The notes under the pieces were generated by a model. That model worked only from the letters and a program-made list of their open reading frames with translations, did not search any database and was not told the origin of the DNA. The position numbers were made by a program, and so were the translations under genes. Of a stretch of DNA of 64,000 bases, positions 18,293 to 26,781 are shown one piece after another. The DNA comes from Lysobacter sp. A03. Its GTDB lineage: Bacteria; Pseudomonadota; Gammaproteobacteria; Xanthomonadales; Xanthomonadaceae. Every line of letters begins with the position of its first letter. Positions within the stretch are counted from its first letter, which is position 1. Where the stretch lies: assembly GCF_000855665.1 (NCBI RefSeq), contig NZ_JXSS01000062.1:62001-126000 (forward strand), written 5' to 3'.

Positions 18293-21200
18293 ATGACCCA
18301 CCCCAGCCGCGTCCGGTTGTCCAAGCTCACTTTGGGACTGCTCGTCGTCCTCGCTTCCGCCCCTGTTTTCGCCCAGAGCACGTCCGCCGGCCTTGGTGGC
18401 CAGGTGGTCGGTGCGGATGGCCAGCCGGTCGCCGGTGCGGAAGTGACCATCGTCCATGCCGAGTCGGGTACGGTCAGTCGCGTCACCACCGATGCCAGCG
18501 GCCGCTACAACGCCCGTGGCCTGCGCGTGGGTGGCCCGTACACGGTCACGATCAACAAGGCAGGCGCCGGCAGCCGGTCGCAGGATGACATCTACCTGCC
18601 GCTGAACCAGGTCGCTACCGTCAACGCGCAACTCAACAACGACGTGACCACCCTGGGCTCGGTCCAGGCCGTGGCGACCATGGGTGGCTCGGAGATCTTC
18701 AGCGCAGAGAAGATGGGCACCGGCACCAACGTGACCCGCGAGACCATCGACGCGCTGCCCTCGGCCAACCGCAACATCCAGGACTACATCCGCCTGGATC
18801 CGCGTATCTCGCAGATCAGCAAGGCGGACGGCGCGATTTCGGCGGGCGGCCAGAACACCCGGTACAACGCGATCCGCATCGACGGCATCAGCGCGTCCGA
18901 CCCCTTCGGTCTGGAATCCAACAACCTGCCGACCGAGCGTCAGCCCGTCTCGATGGATGCGATCGAAGAGATCACCATCGACCTGGCCAACTACGACACC
19001 ACCATCAGCGGCGGCACGGGTGCGGTGGTCAACGCGGTCACCAAATCGGGGACCAACGAGTACCACGGCACGGTGTATTACACCTACCGGGACAAGGACA
19101 TGGTCCGCACGCGGCTGGAAGGCGACCGTGCCGACTTCAACGGCTTCAACGACGAGCAGACCTACGGCATGACCTTTGGCGGCCCGATCGTCAAGGACAA
19201 GCTGTTCTTCTTCGCCAACTACGAGAAGTACGAGCGGTCGGCGCCGGGCGTTGCGCTGGCAAGCACCCCGTTCGGCTCCGGTGACATCACCGCCGCGAAC
19301 ATCACCACCGTGCAAAACGTGATGTCGGCCCAGGGCTACGACATCGGCGGCCTGTCCGCACCCGACAGCAAGACCGAGATTGAGGAATACGCGGTCAAGC
19401 TGGACTGGAACATCAACGACAACCACCGTGCCGCCCTGCGTTACAACAAGATGGAGCAGGACGTGATGCGCTTCCCGGGCATCGGCACCGGCACCGTGTC
19501 GCTGAGCAACTACTGGTACTCGCAGCCCAAGATCTACGAGACCTGGATGGGTGAGGTGTTCTCCGACTGGAGCGAGAATTTCTCGACCGAGTTCAAGGTC
19601 TCGCACAAGGATTACTCGGCCAATCGCGTGCCCAACGTCAACCTGCCGCAGATCCGCATCAACGGATTTGGCGACAACAACGCCGCGTTGCTGTTCGGTA
19701 CCGAGCAGAACACCCACGTCAACGTCGTCGAGAGCAAGGAGCTGAGCGCGTTCGGTGCGGCAACCTGGTACGCCGGTGATCACACCGTCAAGTTCGGCTT
19801 TGATTACTCCGACAACGAGCTGATGAACTTCTACGGTCGCAACCTCAACGGCGTCTACGAGTTCACGGATCTGGACGCGTTCGTTGCCGGCACACCGTCG
19901 CGCTACCAGTTGCGGGCGCCGCGTCCGGGCGGTAGCCGCGCCGACATCCCGGCCAGCTTCACCCTGAAAAACACCGGCGTGTTCCTGCAGGACACCTGGG
20001 CGATCAACTACAACCTGAACCTGATGGCGGGCGTCCGCGTCGACATGCCGTCCTTCAGCGATCAGCGCCTGTACAACCCGCGTATCGAAGAGCTGTACGG
20101 CTACAACAACACCAATCTGGTTGACAGCAACCTGGTGCAGCCGCGGGTGGGCTTCAACTACACCTTCGACAGCGATCGTCCGACCCAGCTGCGCGGCGGC
20201 ATCGGCCTGTTCGGCGGTGCGGCTCCCAACGTATGGCTCGCCGGCGCGTACCAGAACACCGGCCTGAACTACGTCGAGTACGATCTGCGCGGCGGCCAGG
20301 CACCGACTTTCGATCCGTCCCAGCCGCCGTCCACCGCCGGCCTCACTCCGGGCGCGGCGAGGCAGAACGTCGACCTGATCGAGCCGGGCACCAAGTTGCC
20401 GTCGGTCTGGAAGACCAACCTCGCGTTCGACCACGAGTTGCCGTGGCACGGCATCGTGGCGTCGGCCGAATTGCTGTTCACCAAGGTCAATGACGGCATC
20501 TACTTCGAGCGTCTTGACGTCATGAACCCGACCTTCACCGGAACCTTTGACGGGCGCGACAGCTACTGGAATGCGGCTGGCCGTGATCCGGCCAACGCGG
20601 GACGGTTCGGCATGGAAGCGGGCAGGATCGGTGGCAGCAACTGCAGCGCCGACGTGGTTGCCGCGGGCATGTGCCCGGAAGTGAAGGCCAATCGCCCCGG
20701 CGATATCGGCGACGTTCTCCTGCTGCGCAACACCAGCAAGGGCAGCAGCTCGCAGGCGACGTTCTCGCTGAGCAAGCCGATGACCGAGAACTGGGGCTGG
20801 TCGCTGGGTTACACCTTCACCCAGGCCAAGGAAGTCAGCCCGCTGACCAGCTCGCAGAACACTTCGAACTGGGGCAACACGCTGATCTACAACGCCAACG
20901 AGAACGTGGCCTACGACTCGCGCTACGCGATCAAGGACCGCCTCACCGGAACCCTGCAGTGGAAGCACAACTTCTTCGGTGACAACGCCACCAGCGTTGG
21001 CCTGTTCTACGAAGGCCGTTCCGGCCGTCCGTACAGCTACATCTTCTACAACGACGCCAATGGCGACGGTGCCAACACGAACGACCTGTTCTACGTGCCA
21101 GCGGGTCCGGGCGACGTGATGTGGACTGGCAATGCCGACTCGACGCCGGCGCAGATGGAGCAGCAGTTCTTCGACTGGATGGCCAGCAACGCACCCGAGT

Positions 21201-21565
21201 TGCAGGGCCATCGCGGCAGCGTCGCTCCGGCCAATGGCTTCCGTGCCGGCTGGACGAACAGCTTCGACGTCCGCGTCAGCCAGGAACTGCCCGGCTTCTT
21301 CAAGGGCCACAAGGCCGAGCTCGCTCTGGACGTGATGAACGTCGGTAACCTGCTCAACAAGGACTGGGGCCTGATCGAAGACTACGGCTTCTACTCGACC
21401 CGTCGCGTGGTCAACTACGCCGGTATCGACCCGGTGACCGGGAAGTACATCTACAACTTCTCCGGTTCCACCGATAACGCGCAGATCCAGGAAAACAACA
21501 ACGACAAGGGCAACACCGCTGTGTCGCGCTGGTCGATGATGTTGAGCTTCAAGTACAAGTTCTGA
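18293..21565 (+). CDS. TonB-dependent receptor, Oar-like, with carboxypeptidase-regulatory domain
   Basis: A 1090-residue outer-membrane protein. A Sec signal peptide (about residues 1-28) precedes a carboxypeptidase regulatory-like beta-sandwich (GQVVGADGQPVAGAEVTI to about residue 115). A plug domain follows, with RNIQDYIRLDPR and YNAIRIDGIS, then a large beta-barrel ending in LSFKYKF with the terminal aromatic expected of barrel proteins. Oar-type receptors in Xanthomonadaceae and Myxococcus take up or export large or unknown substrates; the ligand cannot be told here. The ATG at 18293 is preferred to a GTG at 18260. The reverse strand has a long open frame, which is a shadow. Confidence 0.93.
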   Translation: MTHPSRVRLSKLTLGLLVVLASAPVFAQSTSAGLGGQVVGADGQPVAGAEVTIVHAESGTVSRVTTDASGRYNARGLRVGGPYTVTINKAGAGSRSQDDIYLPLNQVATVNAQLNNDVTTLGSVQAVATMGGSEIFSAEKMGTGTNVTRETIDALPSANRNIQDYIRLDPRISQISKADGAISAGGQNTRYNAIRIDGISASDPFGLESNNLPTERQPVSMDAIEEITIDLANYDTTISGGTGAVVNAVTKSGTNEYHGTVYYTYRDKDMVRTRLEGDRADFNGFNDEQTYGMTFGGPIVKDKLFFFANYEKYERSAPGVALASTPFGSGDITAANITTVQNVMSAQGYDIGGLSAPDSKTEIEEYAVKLDWNINDNHRAALRYNKMEQDVMRFPGIGTGTVSLSNYWYSQPKIYETWMGEVFSDWSENFSTEFKVSHKDYSANRVPNVNLPQIRINGFGDNNAALLFGTEQNTHVNVVESKELSAFGAATWYAGDHTVKFGFDYSDNELMNFYGRNLNGVYEFTDLDAFVAGTPSRYQLRAPRPGGSRADIPASFTLKNTGVFLQDTWAINYNLNLMAGVRVDMPSFSDQRLYNPRIEELYGYNNTNLVDSNLVQPRVGFNYTFDSDRPTQLRGGIGLFGGAAPNVWLAGAYQNTGLNYVEYDLRGGQAPTFDPSQPPSTAGLTPGAARQNVDLIEPGTKLPSVWKTNLAFDHELPWHGIVASAELLFTKVNDGIYFERLDVMNPTFTGTFDGRDSYWNAAGRDPANAGRFGMEAGRIGGSNCSADVVAAGMCPEVKANRPGDIGDVLLLRNTSKGSSSQATFSLSKPMTENWGWSLGYTFTQAKEVSPLTSSQNTSNWGNTLIYNANENVAYDSRYAIKDRLTGTLQWKHNFFGDNATSVGLFYEGRSGRPYSYIFYNDANGDGANTNDLFYVPAGPGDVMWTGNADSTPAQMEQQFFDWMASNAPELQGHRGSVAPANGFRAGWTNSFDVRVSQELPGFFKGHKAELALDVMNVGNLLNKDWGLIEDYGFYSTRRVVNYAGIDPVTGKYIYNFSGSTDNAQIQENNNDKGNTAVSRWSMMLSFKYKF

Positions 21566-21592
21566 TTCCGGTCAGGACGTTGCAAGACGGAA

Positions 21593-21617
21593 GCGGCCGG
21601 GGAAACCCGGCCGTTTT
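21593..21617 (+). terminator. Intrinsic terminator after the TonB-dependent receptor
   Basis: A perfect 8 bp stem, CGGCCGGG with CCCGGCCG, closed by a GAAA tetraloop and followed by TTTTC. It lies about 30 bases after the receptor stop. Confidence 0.88.
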
Positions 21618-21675
21618 CATGTGTCTGCGTTAAAGTCGCCCGGTCAAGCGAACAACAAGAAGGAAACGTCCGCAA

Positions 21676-23058
21676 ATGAGTCGTCCCAGCAATGCCGTCC
21701 TGCCCACCGTCAACGCGCGTATCCATCCGCGCGGAGGGCTGGACATTCTTTCGCGCAAGGAAGTCGCGCGCCTGGCGGATGCATCCAGCGGCGGCATGCA
21801 CGAGCTGTTGCGTCGGTGCGCGCTGGCGGTCATGACCAGCGGCAGCACCTCAGACGATCCGCGCGCCGCGCAGGAGCTGTACCCGAACTTCGACATCCAG
21901 GTCCATCAGCAGGATCGCGGTGTACGCATCGACCTGCAGCACGCCCCGGCGATGGCGTTTGTGGATGGCGAGATCATCCACGGCGTGGCCGAACTGCTGG
22001 CTGCTGTGGTGCGTGATCTGGCGTACCGGTCAATCGAGCTGGGACAGGAGGGCGATCGCGACCTGCAGAGCAGCGAAGGCATCACCGACGCGGTGTTCGG
22101 CCTGCTGCGCAACGCCGAGGCGCTGCTGCCCGCCGACCCCAATCTGGTCGTGTGCTGGGGCGGTCACTCGATCAACCGGGAGGAATACCTCTACACCAAG
22201 GAGGTCGGCTACGAGCTCGGTCTTCGAGGACTCGACATCTGCACGGGCTGCGGACCCGGCGCGATGAAGGGACCGATGAAGGGCGCCACGATCGCTCACG
22301 CCAAACAGCGCAAGCGCAACATGCGTTATATCGGGGTCACCGAGCCGGGGATCATCGCGGCCGAATCGCCGAACCCGATCGTGAACCATCTGGTCATCAT
22401 GCCGGATATCGAGAAGCGACTGGAGGCCTTCGTGCGCCTCGGCCACGGCATCGTGGTGTTTCCGGGCGGGGTAGGTACCGCCGAGGAAATCCTCTACCTG
22501 CTGGGCATCCTGCTGCGCGAGGAGAATGCGGACGTGCCGTTCCCGCTCGTATTCAGCGGGCCCACCAGCGCGGCACCGTACTTCGAACAGATCGACCGCT
22601 TCATTCGACTGACCCTGGGAGATGCGGCGACGCGGCGCTACCAGATCATCACCGGCGACCCCACCGCGGTCGCGCGGCGCATGGCGAACGGCGTCCGCAA
22701 GGTCCGCGAGCATCGGCTGAACATGCGCGATTCGTTCTTCTTCAACTGGTCGCTCAATGTCCCGCTGGAGTTCCAGCAGCCGTTCATTCCGACTCACGAA
22801 GCCATGGCGTCCCTGGACCTTCACCATGGCCGCAAACCGTTCGAGCTGGCTGCCGACCTGCGCCGCGCGTTCTCGGGAATCGTCGCCGGCAACGTCAAGG
22901 AAGACGGCCTGCGTCGCATTGAGGAGCACGGACCGTTCGAGATTCACGGCGACCCGGAGATCATGGCCTCGTTGGACGCATTGCTGCTGGCGTTTGTGGA
23001 GCAGCGGCGGATGAAGATCGCCGGTGACTACAAGCCATGCTACAGGGTGGTTGCCTGA
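21676..23058 (+). CDS. ppnN: Nucleotide 5'-monophosphate nucleosidase PpnN (LOG family)
   Basis: A 460-residue protein with the three-part layout of E. coli YgdH/PpnN: an N-terminal DUF4478-like region, a central LOG (lysine-decarboxylase-like) Rossmann domain with the signature PGGVGTAEE, and a C-terminal DUF3412-like region. Length matches the family (about 454). PpnN cleaves purine and pyrimidine monophosphates to base and ribose 5-phosphate and is activated by (p)ppGpp in E. coli; that regulation is known for the family and not visible here. It ends 3 bases from the convergent kinase gene. Confidence 0.92.
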   Translation: MSRPSNAVLPTVNARIHPRGGLDILSRKEVARLADASSGGMHELLRRCALAVMTSGSTSDDPRAAQELYPNFDIQVHQQDRGVRIDLQHAPAMAFVDGEIIHGVAELLAAVVRDLAYRSIELGQEGDRDLQSSEGITDAVFGLLRNAEALLPADPNLVVCWGGHSINREEYLYTKEVGYELGLRGLDICTGCGPGAMKGPMKGATIAHAKQRKRNMRYIGVTEPGIIAAESPNPIVNHLVIMPDIEKRLEAFVRLGHGIVVFPGGVGTAEEILYLLGILLREENADVPFPLVFSGPTSAAPYFEQIDRFIRLTLGDAATRRYQIITGDPTAVARRMANGVRKVREHRLNMRDSFFFNWSLNVPLEFQQPFIPTHEAMASLDLHHGRKPFELAADLRRAFSGIVAGNVKEDGLRRIEEHGPFEIHGDPEIMASLDALLLAFVEQRRMKIAGDYKPCYRVVA

Positions 23059-23061
23059 CGC

Positions 23062-24093
23062 TCACGGGGCTACAGGCAGCCGCACCGTGGCGATGAAGCG
23101 TCCATCCTCGACCTGCGTTTGTACGCTGCCGCGACCGTCCGTCATCGCCTCGATCCGCACCTGCGACGCATTCAGACCGACCTGATGGCCGGTTGAGGAG
23201 GTGCCGCCCGGAGGGGGCAGCGGATTGCTGATCCGCACGATGATGTGCTCCGGAGTCGTCGTGACTCGCACGTCCACATCGCCGCGCGGGAGCCGCTCAA
23301 CCCCATGGCGCACCGCGTTCTCGACCAGCGGCTGGATCGACAACGCGGGAACCGTCACCGACGGCAGCTCCCGCGGCAGGTGCCAGTGCACCGTGAGCCG
23401 GTAACCGAAGCGCAGCGCCTCGATTTCCAGATAGCGTCGTGCAAGCGACAGCTCATCGGCCAGCGGGATCTGCCGTGGGCCACCCAGCGCGGCCCGGAAC
23501 AGGTCCGCCAGGTCCAGCAGCACGCGCTCCGCCTCCTCAGGCCGCTCATGAACGAGCGCAGCGCCCGTGTTGAGCGTGTTGAACAGGAAGTGCGGCCGGA
23601 TGCGGGCCTGCAGGGCCTGGAGTTCGGATTGTTTGGCACGCACGGCATGCATCCGACCACGCCAGTGGTTCTGGAAGGCGGCCACTCCGAGGAAGCCGAA
23701 GGCGAGCGCAATCCCGGTCAGACGTGCTGTCAGCAGCATCCAACCGCCAGGCTCCATCGGCCAGCTGCCACTGGCGAGTACCCAGGCGAGCGCCAGAACC
23801 ACCCAGGTATCCAAGAGCAGAAAGCCTAGAACGACCCAGGCAACACGCTGCGGGCTCACGGTCCGAAGCTGTTTTTGAAGAAGAAATATCCAGGCGAGGG
23901 TGATAAGCGAGACCCACTGGATCATCAACGAGGCAAGGCCGAAATATACGGTCCGGTCTCCTTGCAGACCGGGTGCCAGGGAAAGGATGATCGCGAGGCA
24001 TTCCCCAGCAATCATCACCCACACGATGGTCGGCGCCTGCGACAGGGTGTCCAGAGGATGCGGCGATGCGTCGACGGTCTGCATACGCTGCAA
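23062..24093 (-). CDS. AlgZ/FimS-like membrane sensor histidine kinase
   Basis: A 343-residue kinase of the LytS/AlgZ (His_kinase PF06580) type. The first half has four to five membrane segments (about residues 22-165). The phosphoacceptor region is LQARIRPHFLFNTLNT, followed by LADLFRAALGG and an ATP-binding domain with PALSIQPLVENAVRHGVE. The partner LytTR-type regulator (AlgR) is not in the window. It is divergent from the minor-pilin operon. In Pseudomonas aeruginosa FimS (AlgZ)-AlgR activates the equivalent operon, so a regulatory link is plausible. Two in-frame ATGs (24093, 24084) are possible starts. Confidence 0.88.
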   Translation of the reverse strand: MQRMQTVDASPHPLDTLSQAPTIVWVMIAGECLAIILSLAPGLQGDRTVYFGLASLMIQWVSLITLAWIFLLQKQLRTVSPQRVAWVVLGFLLLDTWVVLALAWVLASGSWPMEPGGWMLLTARLTGIALAFGFLGVAAFQNHWRGRMHAVRAKQSELQALQARIRPHFLFNTLNTGAALVHERPEEAERVLLDLADLFRAALGGPRQIPLADELSLARRYLEIEALRFGYRLTVHWHLPRELPSVTVPALSIQPLVENAVRHGVERLPRGDVDVRVTTTPEHIIVRISNPLPPPGGTSSTGHQVGLNASQVRIEAMTDGRGSVQTQVEDGRFIATVRLPVAP

Positions 24094-24237
24094 TTATGGA
24101 CAACTATTCGCGCCCGCGGACCATCAGCTTCCGTTGACTCCCGCTCAGGCTCGGTTCCGGGCCGTCCATCGGAAAACGATGGTGCCCGCGGATGACCCCA
24201 GATATCGTCGTGACTCAAGAATCTCCGGGGAGGGAGA

Positions 24238-24798
24238 ATGCACAGTACGTACGCCCATCATCCGGAGCGCAACCGGTCGCGGAGATCCGCCGGATTCACG
24301 TTGGTGGAGCTTGTCATTACGGTCGTCGTGCTTGCGATTATCGCCGCGATCGCCTTCCCGTCATTTACCACGGTCCAGAACAGCAGCCGGATTACTTCAC
24401 AAGTCAATTCGCTCGTCTCGGCAGTACAGCAGGCGCGGATGGAGGCAGTTCGGCTCGGCCGCCCTGTCTCGCTATGCCGTTCAACCGACGGTGCAACCTG
24501 CGCGGGGGCAGGACAGTGGGACCAGTGGCTGATACTCGCGCCTGCTTCCGGAGGCCAGCCCGCCGAAGTGCTGCAATCTTCAAGGGCACATCCGAGCGTT
24601 CAGATCACCAGTGAAGTGCAGCAGGTTACCTTCGGGTCGAATGGACTTGCACGCGGCGCGGACGGTGGCCTGCTAGCTACGACGATGACTGTCTGCCTGC
24701 CCACGACCAAGCCAGCAGAGAACCAGCGAAGGCTTGCTATTGCGTCCGGCAGCCGGGTTTCCACAACTTCCATTGATGGTGCGGGTGAATGCCCATGA
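24238..24798 (+). CDS. fimT: Type IV minor pilin FimT/FimU-like
   Basis: A 186-residue pseudopilin with a basic leader and a type III prepilin cleavage site, G-FTLVELVITVVVLAII. The mature protein has a GspH/FimT-like domain with four Cys residues (in LCRSTDGATC, VCLP and GECP), probably forming disulfides. It is the first gene of the operon with pilVWXY1E and takes the place of fimU in Pseudomonas. Minor pilins form the tip complex that primes pilus assembly. GGGGAGGGAG lies directly upstream of the ATG. Confidence 0.9.
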   Translation: MHSTYAHHPERNRSRRSAGFTLVELVITVVVLAIIAAIAFPSFTTVQNSSRITSQVNSLVSAVQQARMEAVRLGRPVSLCRSTDGATCAGAGQWDQWLILAPASGGQPAEVLQSSRAHPSVQITSEVQQVTFGSNGLARGADGGLLATTMTVCLPTTKPAENQRRLAIASGSRVSTTSIDGAGECP

Positions 24799-25280
24799 AA
24801 CTTGCTCGTCCGTCCTCGAACCCATCCGTATCCCGATTTCGAATCCGCGGATCGAGTCTTATCGAGGTGTTGATTGCGGTCCTGATCATGGGGGTCGGAA
24901 TGCTCGGTATCGCGGCGATGCAGGCAACCGCCTTGCGCAACAGCCAGAGTTCACTGGAACGGGGCCAGGCGGTCGCCCACTCGTACGCCATTCTCGATGC
25001 CATGCGCGCAGACAGGGTCGCCGCAATGGCGAACGCATACAATTCCGCTGCGTTGCTATGCGCGCCTCCGGCTTCCGACGGCTCGCTTGCCAATGCGGGC
25101 CTCGCCGACTGGATCGGCGGGCTGGAAGCAACCTTTGGTAACTCGGACAGCACATGCGGTCAGGTCCAGTGCGACGGCGCAGACTGCACGGTGACCGTCC
25201 AGTGGGACGACAGTCGTGGCGATGACGGCGTCGCGGCGGGTGACTCCGAGCACCAACTCATAACGCAGGCAGTGCTATGA
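24795..25280 (+). CDS. pilV: Type IV pilus minor pilin PilV
   Basis: A 161-residue prepilin-like protein with SSLIEVLIAVLIMGVGMLGIAAMQ, the PilV pattern of a hydrophobic helix containing VGMLGIA. The cleavage site is S-S-L-I-E-V, with Gly just before in RGSSLIEV, slightly different from the G/F norm. I chose the ATG at 24795, which overlaps the fimT stop as ATGA; an ATG at 24789 is also possible. The pilW start overlaps its stop by 4 bases. Confidence 0.9.
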   Translation: MKLARPSSNPSVSRFRIRGSSLIEVLIAVLIMGVGMLGIAAMQATALRNSQSSLERGQAVAHSYAILDAMRADRVAAMANAYNSAALLCAPPASDGSLANAGLADWIGGLEATFGNSDSTCGQVQCDGADCTVTVQWDDSRGDDGVAAGDSEHQLITQAVL

Positions 25281-26260
25281 ACCGGTCCCGGATTTCTGCT
25301 GGACCGTCGCGCAGCCTCGCACGCGGCGTGACGCTGGTTGAGCTGATGGTTGGCCTGCTGTTGGGGCTGATGGTTACTGGTGCGGCCATCGCGATGTTTG
25401 TTTCAAATCGCATGACCTATCAAGCTACGGAGACGTTGGGCCGTGTCCAGGAGAACGCGCGTATCGCGTTCGAGTTGATGGCCCGGGATCTCCGCGAGGC
25501 CGCAGGCAATCCCTGCGTCAACAATCTCCCCCTTGTTAATGTGCTCAATTCACCCGGCAGCAATTGGTTTACGGACATCAACGGGTGGAACACAGCACTA
25601 CTCGGGGCTGAGGGTGATTTTCCGGCCGCTGGTGCTCAGCCCGCGAATCGTGTCGCAGGTACCGATGCAGTCCAGATCATGTCGGCCGCGGACAGGGTAT
25701 TTACCGTGAGTGCCCACGACATCTCGTCGCACACGTTCACTTTGAACGCAAATCACGGATTCAGCAGCGGCGATCTCATTCTTGTATGTAACGCGCGCCA
25801 GGCATCAATCTTCCAGTCTTCCGCTGCCTCCGGTAATACGATCCGGCACGCTTCGGGGGGTACGGCGCCAGGTAACTGCACGGGTGAATTGGGCTTGCCG
25901 CAGAACTGCACTGCAGGTACTCCGTTTGCGTATGCGGCCCCCAATACCGTGATTGCCCGCCTCCATGCCACGCGATGGTACGTGGGAACGAATGGGCGTG
26001 GAGGGAATTCTCTTTACCAGTCACGTCTGCAGGGTGGCGCGGTCGTAAACGAAGAAATCGCCGAGAATGTCGTGGGCCTCCAGATGACTTACCTCCAGGC
26101 CGGACAGAACAGTTATCTGCCTGCCAGCGGCATCACCGACTGGGGGCGAGTGCTTGCGGCTCGCATCCACCTGCAAATGCAGGGTGTTGAACAGGTCGGT
26201 GGCAGCCCGGTTGTACGCGACATGATCTACATCGCAGCATTACGGAATCGAAACACATGA
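25277..26260 (+). CDS. pilW: Type IV pilus minor pilin PilW
   Basis: A 327-residue prepilin-like protein. The cleavage region is RG-VTLVELMVGLLLGLMV, and the mature N terminus continues into a helix with QENARIAFELMARDLREAAGNPC, a segment diagnostic of PilW. The C-terminal domain is large and beta-rich. It overlaps pilV and pilX by 4 bases on each side, which indicates tight translational coupling. Confidence 0.92.
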   Translation: MNRSRISAGPSRSLARGVTLVELMVGLLLGLMVTGAAIAMFVSNRMTYQATETLGRVQENARIAFELMARDLREAAGNPCVNNLPLVNVLNSPGSNWFTDINGWNTALLGAEGDFPAAGAQPANRVAGTDAVQIMSAADRVFTVSAHDISSHTFTLNANHGFSSGDLILVCNARQASIFQSSAASGNTIRHASGGTAPGNCTGELGLPQNCTAGTPFAYAAPNTVIARLHATRWYVGTNGRGGNSLYQSRLQGGAVVNEEIAENVVGLQMTYLQAGQNSYLPASGITDWGRVLAARIHLQMQGVEQVGGSPVVRDMIYIAALRNRNT

Positions 26261-26781
26261 ACCGTCTGCAAAACTTCCAGACAGCAGCGCGTCAGGGTGG
26301 CGCATCGTTGTTCGTTGTGCTGATGCTTCTTCTGATAATGACCCTGCTTGGGCTCGCCGCGCTCCGGGGTACGCTGCTGGAGGAGCGTATGAGCGCGAAT
26401 CTTTACGATCGCAGTGTCAGTTTTCAGGCAGCGGAGGCTGCGTTGCGCTTCGCTGAAACGCTTGCCGCGGCTCAGCCCGCGGGTGACGCGGTCTGCAGTA
26501 ACGGCATTTGCTCCACGCCCGTCGCGTCTGATCCGGATCGCTGGTTGAGCCCAAGCTTCGGGGGCTGGCGGGACGTCACCAGTGATCTCGCGCTGGGGAC
26601 CATTGCTCCGCAAACCGACGTAATTGTCGAAAACATGGGGCTGGCACCCACTTGGCCAGGTTGTGATCGAAAGATCCCGATCGATGCCCTCTGCATGGCT
26701 CCGCGCTATCGCATTACTGCCCGCAGCTCAGAAGCCGGCCGCGCTGCCGTGTTCCTGCAAACCAATTTCATCGTGCGCTAA
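26257..26781 (+). CDS. pilX: Type IV pilus assembly protein PilX
   Basis: A 174-residue protein with the PilX pattern: a short N terminus, GGASLFVVLMLLLIMTLLGLAALR helix lacking the classical Glu5 prepilin context, then EERMSANLYDRSVSFQAAEAALR. PilX joins PilV, PilW and PilE at the pilus tip and helps present PilY1. It overlaps pilW by 4 bases, and pilY1 starts directly after its stop. Confidence 0.92.
   Translation: MNRLQNFQTAARQGGASLFVVLMLLLIMTLLGLAALRGTLLEERMSANLYDRSVSFQAAEAALRFAETLAAAQPAGDAVCSNGICSTPVASDPDRWLSPSFGGWRDVTSDLALGTIAPQTDVIVENMGLAPTWPGCDRKIPIDALCMAPRYRITARSSEAGRAAVFLQTNFIVR

Noticed and set aside
17915-21310. A 1131-codon open frame on the reverse strand over marC and the TonB-dependent receptor
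   Set aside because: It mirrors the codon structure of the receptor gene in GC-rich DNA and has no recognisable domains or start signals; the forward frame has full family support.
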